A stretch of DNA of 64,000 bases, taken from contig JADHOC010000013.1 in assembly GCA_016779205.1 (NCBI GenBank), positions 62,001-126,000 on the forward strand, given 5' to 3'. Under the pieces are notes generated by a model. It made no database searches and had not been told where the DNA came from. It saw nothing but the letters and a program-made list of their open reading frames with translations. This document shows positions 1 to 8,061 of the stretch, in pieces; the stretch's first letter is position 1, and each line of letters opens with the position of its first letter. The translations under genes were made by a program, and so were the position numbers. Source of the DNA: Planctomycetota bacterium (GTDB taxonomy: Bacteria > Planctomycetota > UBA1135 > GCA-002686595).

Positions 1-163
1 GTGGGCCGGGGCTGCCGGGCGGGTCGGCACCGACGGGTGCCTGGCCGTGCAGCGAAGGCCCGGAGCCTGCCCGCAGAAAGTCGGGCTCGGATCGGGGGGC
101 GACGGGGTCTAGACTCCTCGCTCCCCCCCCTTCATCTCCCAGGCTGCCCCCAGCCCCGCCACG

Positions 164-511
164 ATGGACCCCAAGCTCTACCAAGTCATCCACCTCGTCT
201 CCGTGGTCTTCCTCGTGGCGATCACCTTCCGGGCCTTCGCCGCTCCGACCCCCGAGAGCCGTCGGACGAACCTGATGCTGTCGGGGATCGCGTCCTTTGG
301 AGCCCTGCTCGGAGGCTTCGGCCTCATGGCGAAGCTGCAGCTGGAGTGGGGGCCCTGGCTCTTCGTGAAGATCGGCTGCTGGCTCGCGCTCTCCGCGCTG
401 GCTGGCATCGCCTACCGGAAGCCGGAGTCGACCAAGAGCCTGAGCTGGCTCGCCTTCGCGCTGGTCGTCACCGCGGTGTTGATGGTGTACGTGGTCCGGC
501 CCGGCGTGTGA
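164..511 (+). CDS. Small four-helix integral membrane protein
   Basis: Encodes 115 residues, nearly all hydrophobic, with four predicted transmembrane stretches (about residues 8-27, 38-58, 63-82 and 92-112) and only short polar loops. Size and helix pattern resemble small inner-membrane proteins of the SirB/DUF2269-like type, but no diagnostic motif is visible, so the role is unknown. The ATG at 164 starts immediately before a hydrophobic helix. A longer open frame covers the same bases from position 1 in another frame, but it is Arg/Gly/Pro-rich shadow sequence. A strong hairpin follows about 85 bases after the stop, so the gene is probably monocistronic or ends a transcript begun left of the window. 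Confidence 0.7.
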   Translation: MDPKLYQVIHLVSVVFLVAITFRAFAAPTPESRRTNLMLSGIASFGALLGGFGLMAKLQLEWGPWLFVKIGCWLALSALAGIAYRKPESTKSLSWLAFALVVTAVLMVYVVRPGV

Positions 512-595
512 TGGGCGCGCCGGGGGCCTCACGGCTCCCCGGCGGCAGAGGCGGCGGATCTCCCGCAACGGGAGGTCGGGCCGATCGTTCGATGG

Positions 596-626
596 AGGCG
601 CGGCGCCCGCTGTGGGCGCGGCGCCT
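596..626 (+). terminator. Stem-loop downstream of the small membrane protein gene
   Basis: Thirteen-base arms (596-608 and 614-626) pair with a single internal mismatch around the loop GCTGT. It lies between the membrane protein stop at 511 and the HEAT-VWA start at 716. No T-run follows, so it is a terminator-like or mRNA-stabilising hairpin rather than a classic intrinsic terminator. Confidence 0.5.
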
Positions 627-715
627 TCGCGTTCGGGGCGACGCGATCGCCCACCGGCCGGCTCGAGCCTGGAGCGCGGGGCGACCTCCGCCCCCGTTCT
701 CATGGGAGGTTCGAC

Positions 716-2392
716 TTGGCAGATGGAGTCCTGGGGCGGCGCCGCCGCCAGAGGGGTGTGGTGGGGCTGATCCTCTTGGGGCTGGCCACTGCGGGCGGCG
801 CGGGCAACGAGGCCGGGGCGACCACGGTGGTGGGGGGGCCGGGTGAGGCTGACCTGCTGGCCCGGGGACCGGCGAGCCCCGTGAGCACAGGAAGCCGAAC
901 GGCCACCGGGTTCCCAACGGGCAAGGAGGACGGGACCGAGCGAGACCGGCGAGCCGCCTTGAACCGGCTCGAGCGACAGCTACGGGAGGCCCGCCCCGAG
1001 CGCCGCCGCCGGGCGGTGGCAGGGCTCGCCGAGCTCGGGGGAGACCGGGCGCTGGCGCGGGTGGTGGAGGCCCTGGCGGATCGCTCCGCCGAGGTGGCGG
1101 ACGAGGCGCAGCTCCGGCTCCCGGGCCTGCTCGGGGCGGACCTCCTCGAGCAGGTTCGCCGCGGCAAGGGGCTGACGACGGGGCCGCCGCTGCTCCGGCT
1201 CCGCTGGGCGGAGCTCATGGGAAGAGGCGTCGCGCCCCAGGACGCCCAGGGGCTGGGCGGCCTGCTCGGAGTACGCGGTGCCGCGGAGCGGCGCCTGCTC
1301 CTGTGGAGCGTGGAGCGACTCGGTCGACGCCGTCTGATCGCCGGCGAACAGGGGCGGCTCGTGGAGCGGGTCCTCGGCCTGACCCGGAGGGGGCGAGATC
1401 CCGGCGTCCGCGCCGCGGCACTCCAGGCCCTGCTGCCCCTGGCTCCCGGGCGCGCCGAGCCGCTCATCCGTGCCTGGATCGGTGGGGGGGGGCGGGAGCT
1501 CTGCTGCTCGGCGTTGATGGCGGCGATGGAGCTGGACCTACCGGATCGGACCCGCCTGCTCGGAGCCGCCCTGGCCCACGGGGACTGGGGCGTTCGCCTG
1601 CGGGCCATCGAGCTGGCCCGGGAGGAGACGTCGCCCGTGATCCTCGACCTGCTCGTGGCACGCCTGCGCGAGGAACCGCGGGCGGCGCTCCGGGCTGCGG
1701 TGGTGGTCACGCTCCGGAGGCTCACGGGCCTGCGGTACCGGGACCAGCCGGACGCCTGGGAGGCGGCTCTCCGCACCCTCTCACCTGGCGGAGCCCTCCC
1801 GCGCCTTGCCTCCACGTCCTCCTCGGGGGATCGCGACACGGCGGCCCGTGGGACTGTCGCAGCGCTGGGGCGCCTGGATCCCATGAGCGACCGGCTGGCC
1901 ATCCTCATCGACTTCTCCGGTTCCCTCTGGTTCAAGAACGCGGAGGGTCACAGCAAGAAGGACCGGCTGGATCCCCAGGTGACCCGGCTCCTCTCCGGGT
2001 TCGATCCGGAGGTTCGTTTCATGCTGGTTCCGTACACCCACGAACCGCACCCCTTCGAGCGCGAGCTCGTCGGCGCGAGCCGGCGCAACATCCGCCGGGC
2101 CCAGCGCTTCTTCGAGGCGGCACGCATGAACGGAAGCGGCGATCTCTACGGGGCGCTGAGCCTCGCCCTGGATACGCCCGAGGTCGACCGCGTCATGCTC
2201 CTCACAGACGGCGCGCCCTCGGGCGGTGAGCGCTGGAACATCGAGCTCATGGTGCCGCACCTCCAGGAGCGCCTCCGGTTCCGACCTGCGCTGCTGGACT
2301 TCATCCTCGTGGACAGTCCGCGCAAGCTCGAGCGAGGGTGGGGGCAGCTCGCGGAGTCGACGGGTGGACGGCTGATCCGCCTGTCGTGGTGA
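716..2392 (+). CDS. Secreted HEAT-repeat protein with C-terminal von Willebrand A domain
   Basis: 558 residues from a TTG start. A clear ribosome binding site (GGGAGGT at 704-710) sits five bases upstream, and the TTG precedes an Arg-rich then hydrophobic leader (residues about 7-28) typical of a signal peptide. Residues about 70-370 are repeated Leu/Ala/Arg-rich helical units of HEAT or Armadillo type. Residues about 390-558 form a VWA-like domain with a MIDAS motif DFSGS at 399-403 and TDG at 497-499, which suggests metal-dependent ligand binding. It is probably an exported or periplasmic protein-interaction factor. The partner is unknown and the neighbouring methyltransferase gives no clue. 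Confidence 0.8.
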   Translation: MADGVLGRRRRQRGVVGLILLGLATAGGAGNEAGATTVVGGPGEADLLARGPASPVSTGSRTATGFPTGKEDGTERDRRAALNRLERQLREARPERRRRAVAGLAELGGDRALARVVEALADRSAEVADEAQLRLPGLLGADLLEQVRRGKGLTTGPPLLRLRWAELMGRGVAPQDAQGLGGLLGVRGAAERRLLLWSVERLGRRRLIAGEQGRLVERVLGLTRRGRDPGVRAAALQALLPLAPGRAEPLIRAWIGGGGRELCCSALMAAMELDLPDRTRLLGAALAHGDWGVRLRAIELAREETSPVILDLLVARLREEPRAALRAAVVVTLRRLTGLRYRDQPDAWEAALRTLSPGGALPRLASTSSSGDRDTAARGTVAALGRLDPMSDRLAILIDFSGSLWFKNAEGHSKKDRLDPQVTRLLSGFDPEVRFMLVPYTHEPHPFERELVGASRRNIRRAQRFFEAARMNGSGDLYGALSLALDTPEVDRVMLLTDGAPSGGERWNIELMVPHLQERLRFRPALLDFILVDSPRKLERGWGQLAESTGGRLIRLSW

Positions 2393-2473
2393 AGGCCTGC
2401 GGGGGCGTGCGGCCGCGGCCAGCAGGGGTCACCCCTTGCGCAGGGGCTGTCGTTCAACGATCCTCCCGGCCGC

Positions 2474-3124
2474 GTGACGCCGAGCGATGAACACAACGAT
2501 CCCGTGGGAGAGGCCCCGCCGGACTGGGCCGAGAGCTACCGCGCGGGCCAGACCCCCTGGGACCTCGGGGCCGCCCACCCCGAGCTCGCCCGCAGGCTGC
2601 AGGACGGCTCCCTGGCGCCTCCCGCCTCCGGAGGCCGGGCGCTCGTCCCCGGCGCCGGCCGCGGCCACGACGCCCTGGCCCTCGCGCGGCGTGGCTGGAC
2701 CGTGGTGGCGCTCGACCTCGTGGAGACCCTGGCCGACGACCTGGCGGGCCCCCTGTCGCGCTCCGGCGGCCGCTTCGTGGCGGGGAACGCCCTGGAGTTC
2801 GAAGACGAGCCCTTCGACCTCATCTGGGACCACACCTTCTTCTGCGCCATCGACCCCGCGGATCGCGCGCGCTGGGGCCAGCGGGCGGGGGAGCTCCTAC
2901 GACCGGGCGCCGTCTACGCGGCCCTGGTCTTCCCCTTCGGCAAGCCGGCCGCCGAGGGCGGGCCGCCGCACGGGATGAGCGGCGATCACCTGGCCGAGGT
3001 GCTCGCCGCGCGCCTCGAGGTCGTCGAGGAGGCCGAGGCCCTGCGCAAGGTCCCTGCGCGTCGCTGGGGCGAGCGGTTCTTCCTCGCCCGTCGCCGCCCC
3101 ATGGGCCTCACGCCGACCCCGTGA
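2474..3124 (+). CDS. TPMT-like SAM-dependent methyltransferase
   Basis: 216 residues from a GTG start; a second in-frame GTG lies 30 bases further in. The N-terminal segment has the PWDLG...HPEL pattern characteristic of the thiopurine S-methyltransferase family, followed by a class I SAM-binding glycine motif (LVPGAGRGHDALALA, residues about 57-71) and an acidic strand end (VVALDL). Bacterial members methylate sulfur, selenium or tellurium compounds or other small nucleophiles. The substrate cannot be read from the sequence. The length is normal for the family. It stands alone, converging on the amidohydrolase operon 18 bases downstream. Confidence 0.85.
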   Translation: MTPSDEHNDPVGEAPPDWAESYRAGQTPWDLGAAHPELARRLQDGSLAPPASGGRALVPGAGRGHDALALARRGWTVVALDLVETLADDLAGPLSRSGGRFVAGNALEFEDEPFDLIWDHTFFCAIDPADRARWGQRAGELLRPGAVYAALVFPFGKPAAEGGPPHGMSGDHLAEVLAARLEVVEEAEALRKVPARRWGERFFLARRRPMGLTPTP

Positions 3125-3142
3125 GGCCGATGGTACAGGGGC

Positions 3143-4414
3143 CTAGCGGCCTCGCTTCTGGTAGGGGTTGTAGGGGCCCGATACGGGTTGGCCGCGCTCG
3201 AATCTGGAGACCACGGCGCCCTCGATGACCGTCCCGACGCAGTGCGTCGTGTACTCGAAGGGGTCACCGTCGTAGAGCGCGAGGTCGCCGTCCTTGCCCA
3301 CCTCGAGGCTCCCGACCCGATCCTCGACCCCGAGGATGCGGGCGGCGTCGATGGTCACCGAGCGCAACGCTCCCTCGAAGCCGAGGCCGTGGCTCGCGGC
3401 CACGGCGGCCTCGAAGAGGATGACCCGGGTCTTGGGCACGTAGGACTCGTACCCGCTCTTGATCGCGAAGGGGATGCCCGCCTCGCTGAGCCGCGCGGCC
3501 GTCTCGAAGGACAGGTTCTCCGCGTCACCCGAGGCGCGCTTCATCGTCGGGTGGAGGATGACCGGGATGCGGGCGGCCGCGAGTTCGTCGAGCAGGAGGT
3601 AGGCCTCGCTGGCGCCGTCGAGGACGAGGCGGAACCGGAACTCCCGGGTGAGCCGGAGCGCGGACGCGATGTCCTGGGCCCGGTGCGCCGTGACGATCAT
3701 GGGCACGTCCCCGTCGAGCACCGCGCACATGGCCTCGAGGGCGAGGTCCCGCGCGGGGGGGCTGTCCGCGTCGGCGGCCTTTCGGGCTGCCGCGTACTCC
3801 TGCGCCTCGATCAGCTTGGAGCGGAGCATGGACATCATCTTGGCGCGGGTCCCCGGCGACGACTTGTCGGAGCGCTTGGCGGCGTTCGAGAGGGTGGCGG
3901 CCACCGCGCTGAACGGGCGGACGGCCGCGTCGTCGGCGGTGGTGGAACGGGTCTTCACGATGAAGAGCTGGCCCGGGACGAGCTCGCGCGGGGCGTGACC
4001 GGTCTGCACGGTCGTGACCCCGAAGCCGCGCACCCAGTGGACGAGGGCCTCGCGCGGGTTGTAGGCGTCGAGCGCCCGGAGCTCGGGCTGGACCGCGGCG
4101 GAGTCCTCGTGCTGCTCCTGGTCGCCCTTCTTCTGGTTGTAGTAGCCCGCGACGCCCACGACCGAGCGCGCGTCCACGAGGCCGGGCGTGACGACCGCCG
4201 CCTCGAGCACCTCGAAGCCGGCGGGGATCTGCACGGCGTCGCGGGGTCCGATCTGGGCGATCTTGCCGTCCCTGAGGAGGACGACTCCGTCCTCGATGGG
4301 GGGGCCGGCCATGGTGTGGATCACGCCGCCGCGGACCGCCACCTGGGCGGCGGCGCCGGGCGCGAACGGGGCGAGGGCGAGGGCGAGGGCGGCGAGTATT
4401 TGGCGGTGTCCCAT
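3143..4414 (-). CDS. Secreted amidohydrolase-fold protein lacking metal-binding residues
   Basis: 423 residues with a signal peptide (about 1-23) and the fold of imidazolonepropionase-like amidohydrolases: an N-terminal beta-sandwich strand set, PGLVDA at 77-82, and a C-terminal GSLEVGKDGDLALYDGDPF segment. It is a clear paralogue of the protein encoded just upstream, but nearly every metal ligand is replaced. The HxH pair becomes R83/V85, the central His cluster keeps only H244, the HH pair becomes D266/G267, and the HTDD motif becomes KSGY (319-322). The start overlaps the upstream stop as TGATG, so the two are translationally coupled. It is probably a non-catalytic partner or a strongly diverged enzyme. 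Confidence 0.82.
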   Translation of the reverse strand: MGHRQILAALALALAPFAPGAAAQVAVRGGVIHTMAGPPIEDGVVLLRDGKIAQIGPRDAVQIPAGFEVLEAAVVTPGLVDARSVVGVAGYYNQKKGDQEQHEDSAAVQPELRALDAYNPREALVHWVRGFGVTTVQTGHAPRELVPGQLFIVKTRSTTADDAAVRPFSAVAATLSNAAKRSDKSSPGTRAKMMSMLRSKLIEAQEYAAARKAADADSPPARDLALEAMCAVLDGDVPMIVTAHRAQDIASALRLTREFRFRLVLDGASEAYLLLDELAAARIPVILHPTMKRASGDAENLSFETAARLSEAGIPFAIKSGYESYVPKTRVILFEAAVAASHGLGFEGALRSVTIDAARILGVEDRVGSLEVGKDGDLALYDGDPFEYTTHCVGTVIEGAVVSRFERGQPVSGPYNPYQKRGR

Positions 4415-5721
4415 CAGTCCTGGTCTCCCTGGTTGTCGTCCCCGAAGCAGCAGTAGTACGGATCCTGGTCGTGGGTGGCGCCGTAGCCGCCCTCGGCGTA
4501 GAGGCGGTCCTGTGGGTCTGCGCGATCGAAACGGCGCTCGCCCTCGACCCAGGTCTCGAGGATCTTCGTGTAGACGCTGAAGGGGTCCCCGTCGAGGATC
4601 GCGAAGTCGGCGTCCTTGCCGGCGACCAGCGAGCCCGTGCGGTCCTGCAGGTCCATCATCTCGGCGCCGGAGAGGGTCAGGGCACGCAGGGCGGCGGGGC
4701 GCGTCATCCCTGCGCGCACGGCGAGCGCCGCGCTGCGCAGGAAGAGGCGTGAGTCGGTGATCCCGTCGTCGGTGTGGAAGGCCACGTTGACCCCGGCGCG
4801 CTCGAGCACGCCGCCGGTCCGGAAGGCCACGTCGACGGCCTCGAGCTTGCCGCCGGGGCTGTCGATCACGATCACGGAGCAGGGGGCGCCCGCGGCGGCG
4901 ATCTCATCGGCGACCTTCCACGCCTCGCTCACATGGTGCAGAACGACCCGGAAGTCGAACTCATCCGCGAGGCGCAGGACGGTGATGATGTCGTCGTGCC
5001 GGTGGGTGTGATGGTGAACGATCCGCTTGCCAGAGAGCACCTCGCCCAGGGCCTCCAGGCCGATGTGGCGGTTGGGCATCTTCTCCGGGTCGCCGGCGGC
5101 GGCCTCGATCTTCTGGGCGTACTCCTGCGCGGCGATGAACTGTTTGCGCACGAGGGCAGCGGACCGCCCGCGGGTCCCGGGGAACGTCCCGCCTCGCATG
5201 GAATTCGTCCCGTTGGCCATCTTCATCCCGCCCATGGGCGCGCCGTCGGCGTCGCGGATGAACATGTCCTCGATGGTCGTCGCCTCTCGGAGCTTGAGGT
5301 AGGCGGTCTGTCCGCTCAGGAGGTGCCCGGAGCCGGGCATGCAGTTGAGGGTGGTGAGCCCGCCGGCCAGGGCGCGCCGGTACCCCGAGTCCCTCACGTT
5401 GAGGGAGTCGGACACGCGCACGTCGGGCTGGATCGGACCGGAGCTGTCGGCGCCGGCCGTGCCGCCGAGGTGGCTGTGGGTGCAGATGAGCCCCGGGATG
5501 ATGACCTTCCCGCTGGCGTCCACGATCGTGGCGCCCTCGGGCGGCGCGGTGTCGGCCGTTGGTCCGACGGCCACGATCTTGGAGCCGACCACGACCAGCG
5601 TCCCGTCCTCGATGGGGGGGCCGGCGACCGTGTGGATCTTGGCGCCGACGAACGCCGTGGGGGGCGGGTCAGCGGGCTGCGGGAGCGCGGGGAGCGCGGA
5701 GGCGATGAGGGCGAGGATCAT
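4414..5721 (-). CDS. Secreted metal-dependent amidohydrolase (imidazolonepropionase-like)
   Basis: 435 residues with a signal peptide (about 1-16). The amidohydrolase superfamily signature is intact: PGLICTHSH with H82/H84, a His-rich metal and substrate site HHHTHRHDD (236-244), an HH pair at 262-263 and the catalytic HTDD at 316-319. It ends with the usual composite-domain return segment (GSLVAGKDADFAILDGDPF). This group hydrolyses amide or peptide-like bonds in exported compounds, and the substrate is unknown. It is the first gene of a two-gene operon, followed with a TGATG overlap by a paralogue that has lost these residues. A His/Asp/Tyr/Cys-rich C-terminal tail is present (residues about 418-435). 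Confidence 0.88.
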   Translation of the reverse strand: MILALIASALPALPQPADPPPTAFVGAKIHTVAGPPIEDGTLVVVGSKIVAVGPTADTAPPEGATIVDASGKVIIPGLICTHSHLGGTAGADSSGPIQPDVRVSDSLNVRDSGYRRALAGGLTTLNCMPGSGHLLSGQTAYLKLREATTIEDMFIRDADGAPMGGMKMANGTNSMRGGTFPGTRGRSAALVRKQFIAAQEYAQKIEAAAGDPEKMPNRHIGLEALGEVLSGKRIVHHHTHRHDDIITVLRLADEFDFRVVLHHVSEAWKVADEIAAAGAPCSVIVIDSPGGKLEAVDVAFRTGGVLERAGVNVAFHTDDGITDSRLFLRSAALAVRAGMTRPAALRALTLSGAEMMDLQDRTGSLVAGKDADFAILDGDPFSVYTKILETWVEGERRFDRADPQDRLYAEGGYGATHDQDPYYCCFGDDNQGDQD

Positions 5722-5753
5722 GGGGGCTCCGGGACGGTGCTTGGGCTCCCCCG

Positions 5754-5759
5754 ATCATA
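5754..5759 (-). promoter_or_regulatory. Possible -10 element for the amidohydrolase operon
   Basis: On the minus strand these bases read TATGAT, five of six matches to the sigma-70 -10 consensus, 33 bases upstream of the ATG at 5721. No convincing -35 element lies at the right distance, so this is weak. Confidence 0.28.
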
Positions 5760-5785
5760 AGAGAGAGCTCCGGCCGAACCGCCCC

Positions 5786-7375
5786 CTAGCTGCGAGGGCG
5801 CCGGGCGACCACGAACTGGAACCTCCCGTAGCGGCCGGCCAGCCCGGGCAGCGAGCCCGCGGCGCCCAGCGCGCCTCCCGCGGCCCGCAGCCACTTGCCG
5901 AGCCCGCCCTTCATATTGCGGGTTCGGAATTCGATCTCCTCGGGGGCTGGCACGGGCTGGGCGCCGAGGCGGCCGACCTCGGTGAGTCCTGCCTCCGAGA
6001 GCCAGCCGCTCACGTCCCTCGGAGCGAGGGGCTCGAAGGGGCCGATGTTGGGGTCGGGAGCGAGCACGTACTCCACGCCCTTCGGCCCCCGGCCGCGGGC
6101 CCGGAGCCGCTCGGTCCAGGGGTGGAAGGACCGGGCGGACACGAAGCCCACGAGGAGCTTGCCCCCGGGCTTCAGCCAGCGCGCCATCTCGGCGATGAGC
6201 CCGGCGCGCTCTTCGCTGCGGACGCCCTCGAGGCGGAAGAAGCAGGACACCACGTCATAGGTCTCGGCATCCGGCCTCTGGGCGTCCTCACCGTCACCGT
6301 CACCGACGCCGACGCCCGGCCAGGCGAGCGCCGCGCCGCGGGGACTCACGCGACCGGCGCAGAACTCTGCCACCTCCGGCGACCGCTCGACCACGTCGAA
6401 CCGGAAGCCCTTCCGCTCGGCCGCGAGCCGGGCGGTGACGATTCCCGTGCACGGCAGCACGTCGAGCCAGCGCCCCCGGCTGTCCTCGGTCCCCTCGCCC
6501 GCGGGCCGCTCCGCGCCCTCGGGGAGCAGGGCGGCGAGCGCCTCGCCGAGGGCTCGCTGCTCCCACGCGCGGGGCTTGTTGTGTCGGAGCCCGTTCAAGA
6601 CCCTCGCGCGCTGGTACGTCGCGAGGAGGTCGGGGGCCCAGTCGTCCGGGCGAACGGAGGAGGGGATCGGCCGCCCCGCGTAGTGGTCGCGGTGGGTGAC
6701 CTGATCGAGGGGCCGCCGCTTCGGTCCGCGGCGGGGGGTGACCTTGGGGTGACCCAGGGCGAGCACGGCGATGACCATCCGGTCGTAGGGAAGGCCCACC
6801 ACCTCGCGCACCTCCTCGGCGCCGCCGGTCTGGGTGATCCAGAAGGTGCCGAGCCCCAGGGCGTGGGCGGCGAGGCTCATGTTCTGGATGAGCGCCGACG
6901 CCGACTGGATGTTGGCCCAGGCCTCCTCCGAGAAGTCGCGGCCATAGCTGATGACGATGTTGACCGGGGCGTTCGCCATCTGCGTGGAGAGCCCCGCGAG
7001 GGTGGCGTTGACCCCGGGGTCGGTGACCGCCACCAGGTCCCACATCTGATAGTTGCACGAGCTGGGCGCCCAGATGCCCGCGTGCATGACCTGGTCCACC
7101 AGCTCCGGCTCCACGGGCTGGTCCGTGAACTTCCGGATGGAGCGCCTCCCGTAGAGCACCTCCCAGAAGTCGGCGGAGGGGAGCTGGGCCAGCGGCCGCT
7201 GGGTCCCGTCGTCGGCGGCCGAGGCGTCGAAGGTCGGATTCCCCTCCGGCGCGTCGGGGATGCCGTCGCCGGCCGCGGCGCCATTTCCCCCCTGGGCGGG
7301 GGAGCCCTGGGATATTTCGTCGCCTTCGGAGTCGCGCGGCATCATGGGACCGCCGAAGTCTACGTCCCAGGCCAT
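5786..7375 (-). CDS. Nitroreductase-SAM methyltransferase fusion protein
   Basis: 529 residues. Residues about 65-240 are a nitroreductase-family flavoprotein domain (FMN-binding RRSIRKF from 77, SSCNYQMWD from 105, and the ALGLGTFW segment near 172-179). Residues about 265-529 form a class I methyltransferase-like domain with motif I LDVLPCTG (304-311), an acidic VVERS strand and a post-motif LKPGGKLLVGF segment. The first 60 residues are low-complexity. The ATG at 7375 shares its CATG with the divergent lipoprotein start, and a downstream ATG (residue 11 or 12) is an alternative start. Both domains look complete; the joint substrate is unknown. Confidence 0.8.
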   Translation of the reverse strand: MAWDVDFGGPMMPRDSEGDEISQGSPAQGGNGAAAGDGIPDAPEGNPTFDASAADDGTQRPLAQLPSADFWEVLYGRRSIRKFTDQPVEPELVDQVMHAGIWAPSSCNYQMWDLVAVTDPGVNATLAGLSTQMANAPVNIVISYGRDFSEEAWANIQSASALIQNMSLAAHALGLGTFWITQTGGAEEVREVVGLPYDRMVIAVLALGHPKVTPRRGPKRRPLDQVTHRDHYAGRPIPSSVRPDDWAPDLLATYQRARVLNGLRHNKPRAWEQRALGEALAALLPEGAERPAGEGTEDSRGRWLDVLPCTGIVTARLAAERKGFRFDVVERSPEVAEFCAGRVSPRGAALAWPGVGVGDGDGEDAQRPDAETYDVVSCFFRLEGVRSEERAGLIAEMARWLKPGGKLLVGFVSARSFHPWTERLRARGRGPKGVEYVLAPDPNIGPFEPLAPRDVSGWLSEAGLTEVGRLGAQPVPAPEEIEFRTRNMKGGLGKWLRAAGGALGAAGSLPGLAGRYGRFQFVVARRPRS

Positions 7376-8006
7376 GCCGAATTCCTCCCCTGCTCCGATC
7401 CTCCTCGCGCTCCTCGCCCTCGCATCCGCTCTCGCGGGGGGGTGCCGGACGCACTATTCAGGGGTGATCGCCTCTGCCTTCGACCGAAACGCCCGGCGCC
7501 AGCCCCCCGAGGAGCCGCGCCTCGAGCGGGAGGTACAGGGCGAGCAGCTCTCGGGGGCGCCCCTGGAGGAGCGGAGCTACATGCGCATGCCAGACGGCGG
7601 ACGGCCCAACCATGGCCGCCACTCCAAGTGGTATCCCAATGGCGCGCCGCGCTCCGTGCGCTCGTACCACCTCGGGGAGCCGGTGGGGGTCTGGTGGTCC
7701 TGGTGGCAGAACGGCGGGCTCCGATCGGCGACGACCTTCGACCCCGAGCGGCCGACCAGGATGGCGTGGTGGCACGCCAATGGCTTCCTCGCGTCCGAGG
7801 GCATGGCGCTGCAGGGCGTGCGCACCGGCCCGTGGACCTCCTGGCACGAGAACGGCAGCCTCGCGAGCGAGGGGGACTTCGCCGGGGGCCAGCGCTCCGG
7901 GGAGTGGGTGCTGTACGACGAGGACGGCGAATGGTCCGAGCGCGGCCGCTACATCAACGGCAAGCGCGTCGGGAAGTGGGAGTACGCGTCCCAGCCGGGC
8001 TTCTGA
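7374..8006 (+). CDS. Lipoprotein with MORN/YwqK-type repeats
   Basis: 210 residues. An N-terminal hydrophobic leader ends in a lipobox (LAGGC, Cys at about 23), so the mature protein should be lipid-anchored. The rest contains at least four repeats of the MORN-2/YwqK pattern, with units such as WYPNG, WWQNGGL, WHANGFL and WHENGSL, each followed by a G-x-x-x-G-x-W turn. These beta-hairpin repeats occur in surface or periplasmic proteins of unknown function. The open frame extends upstream to 7260, but the ATG at 7374 immediately precedes the signal sequence. It is divergent from the nitroreductase fusion with overlapping start codons. Confidence 0.8.
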   Translation: MPNSSPAPILLALLALASALAGGCRTHYSGVIASAFDRNARRQPPEEPRLEREVQGEQLSGAPLEERSYMRMPDGGRPNHGRHSKWYPNGAPRSVRSYHLGEPVGVWWSWWQNGGLRSATTFDPERPTRMAWWHANGFLASEGMALQGVRTGPWTSWHENGSLASEGDFAGGQRSGEWVLYDEDGEWSERGRYINGKRVGKWEYASQPGF

Positions 8007-8061
8007 TCCGCCGAGGGCGCGCCTCGACCCGTCCACGCGGCGCCGTCGGCGCGCGGGTGGC

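Noticed and set aside
1-163. Possible gene entering from the left edge
   Set aside because: The frame from position 1 is Arg/Gly/Pro-rich and overlaps the small membrane protein; no real start or domain was found.
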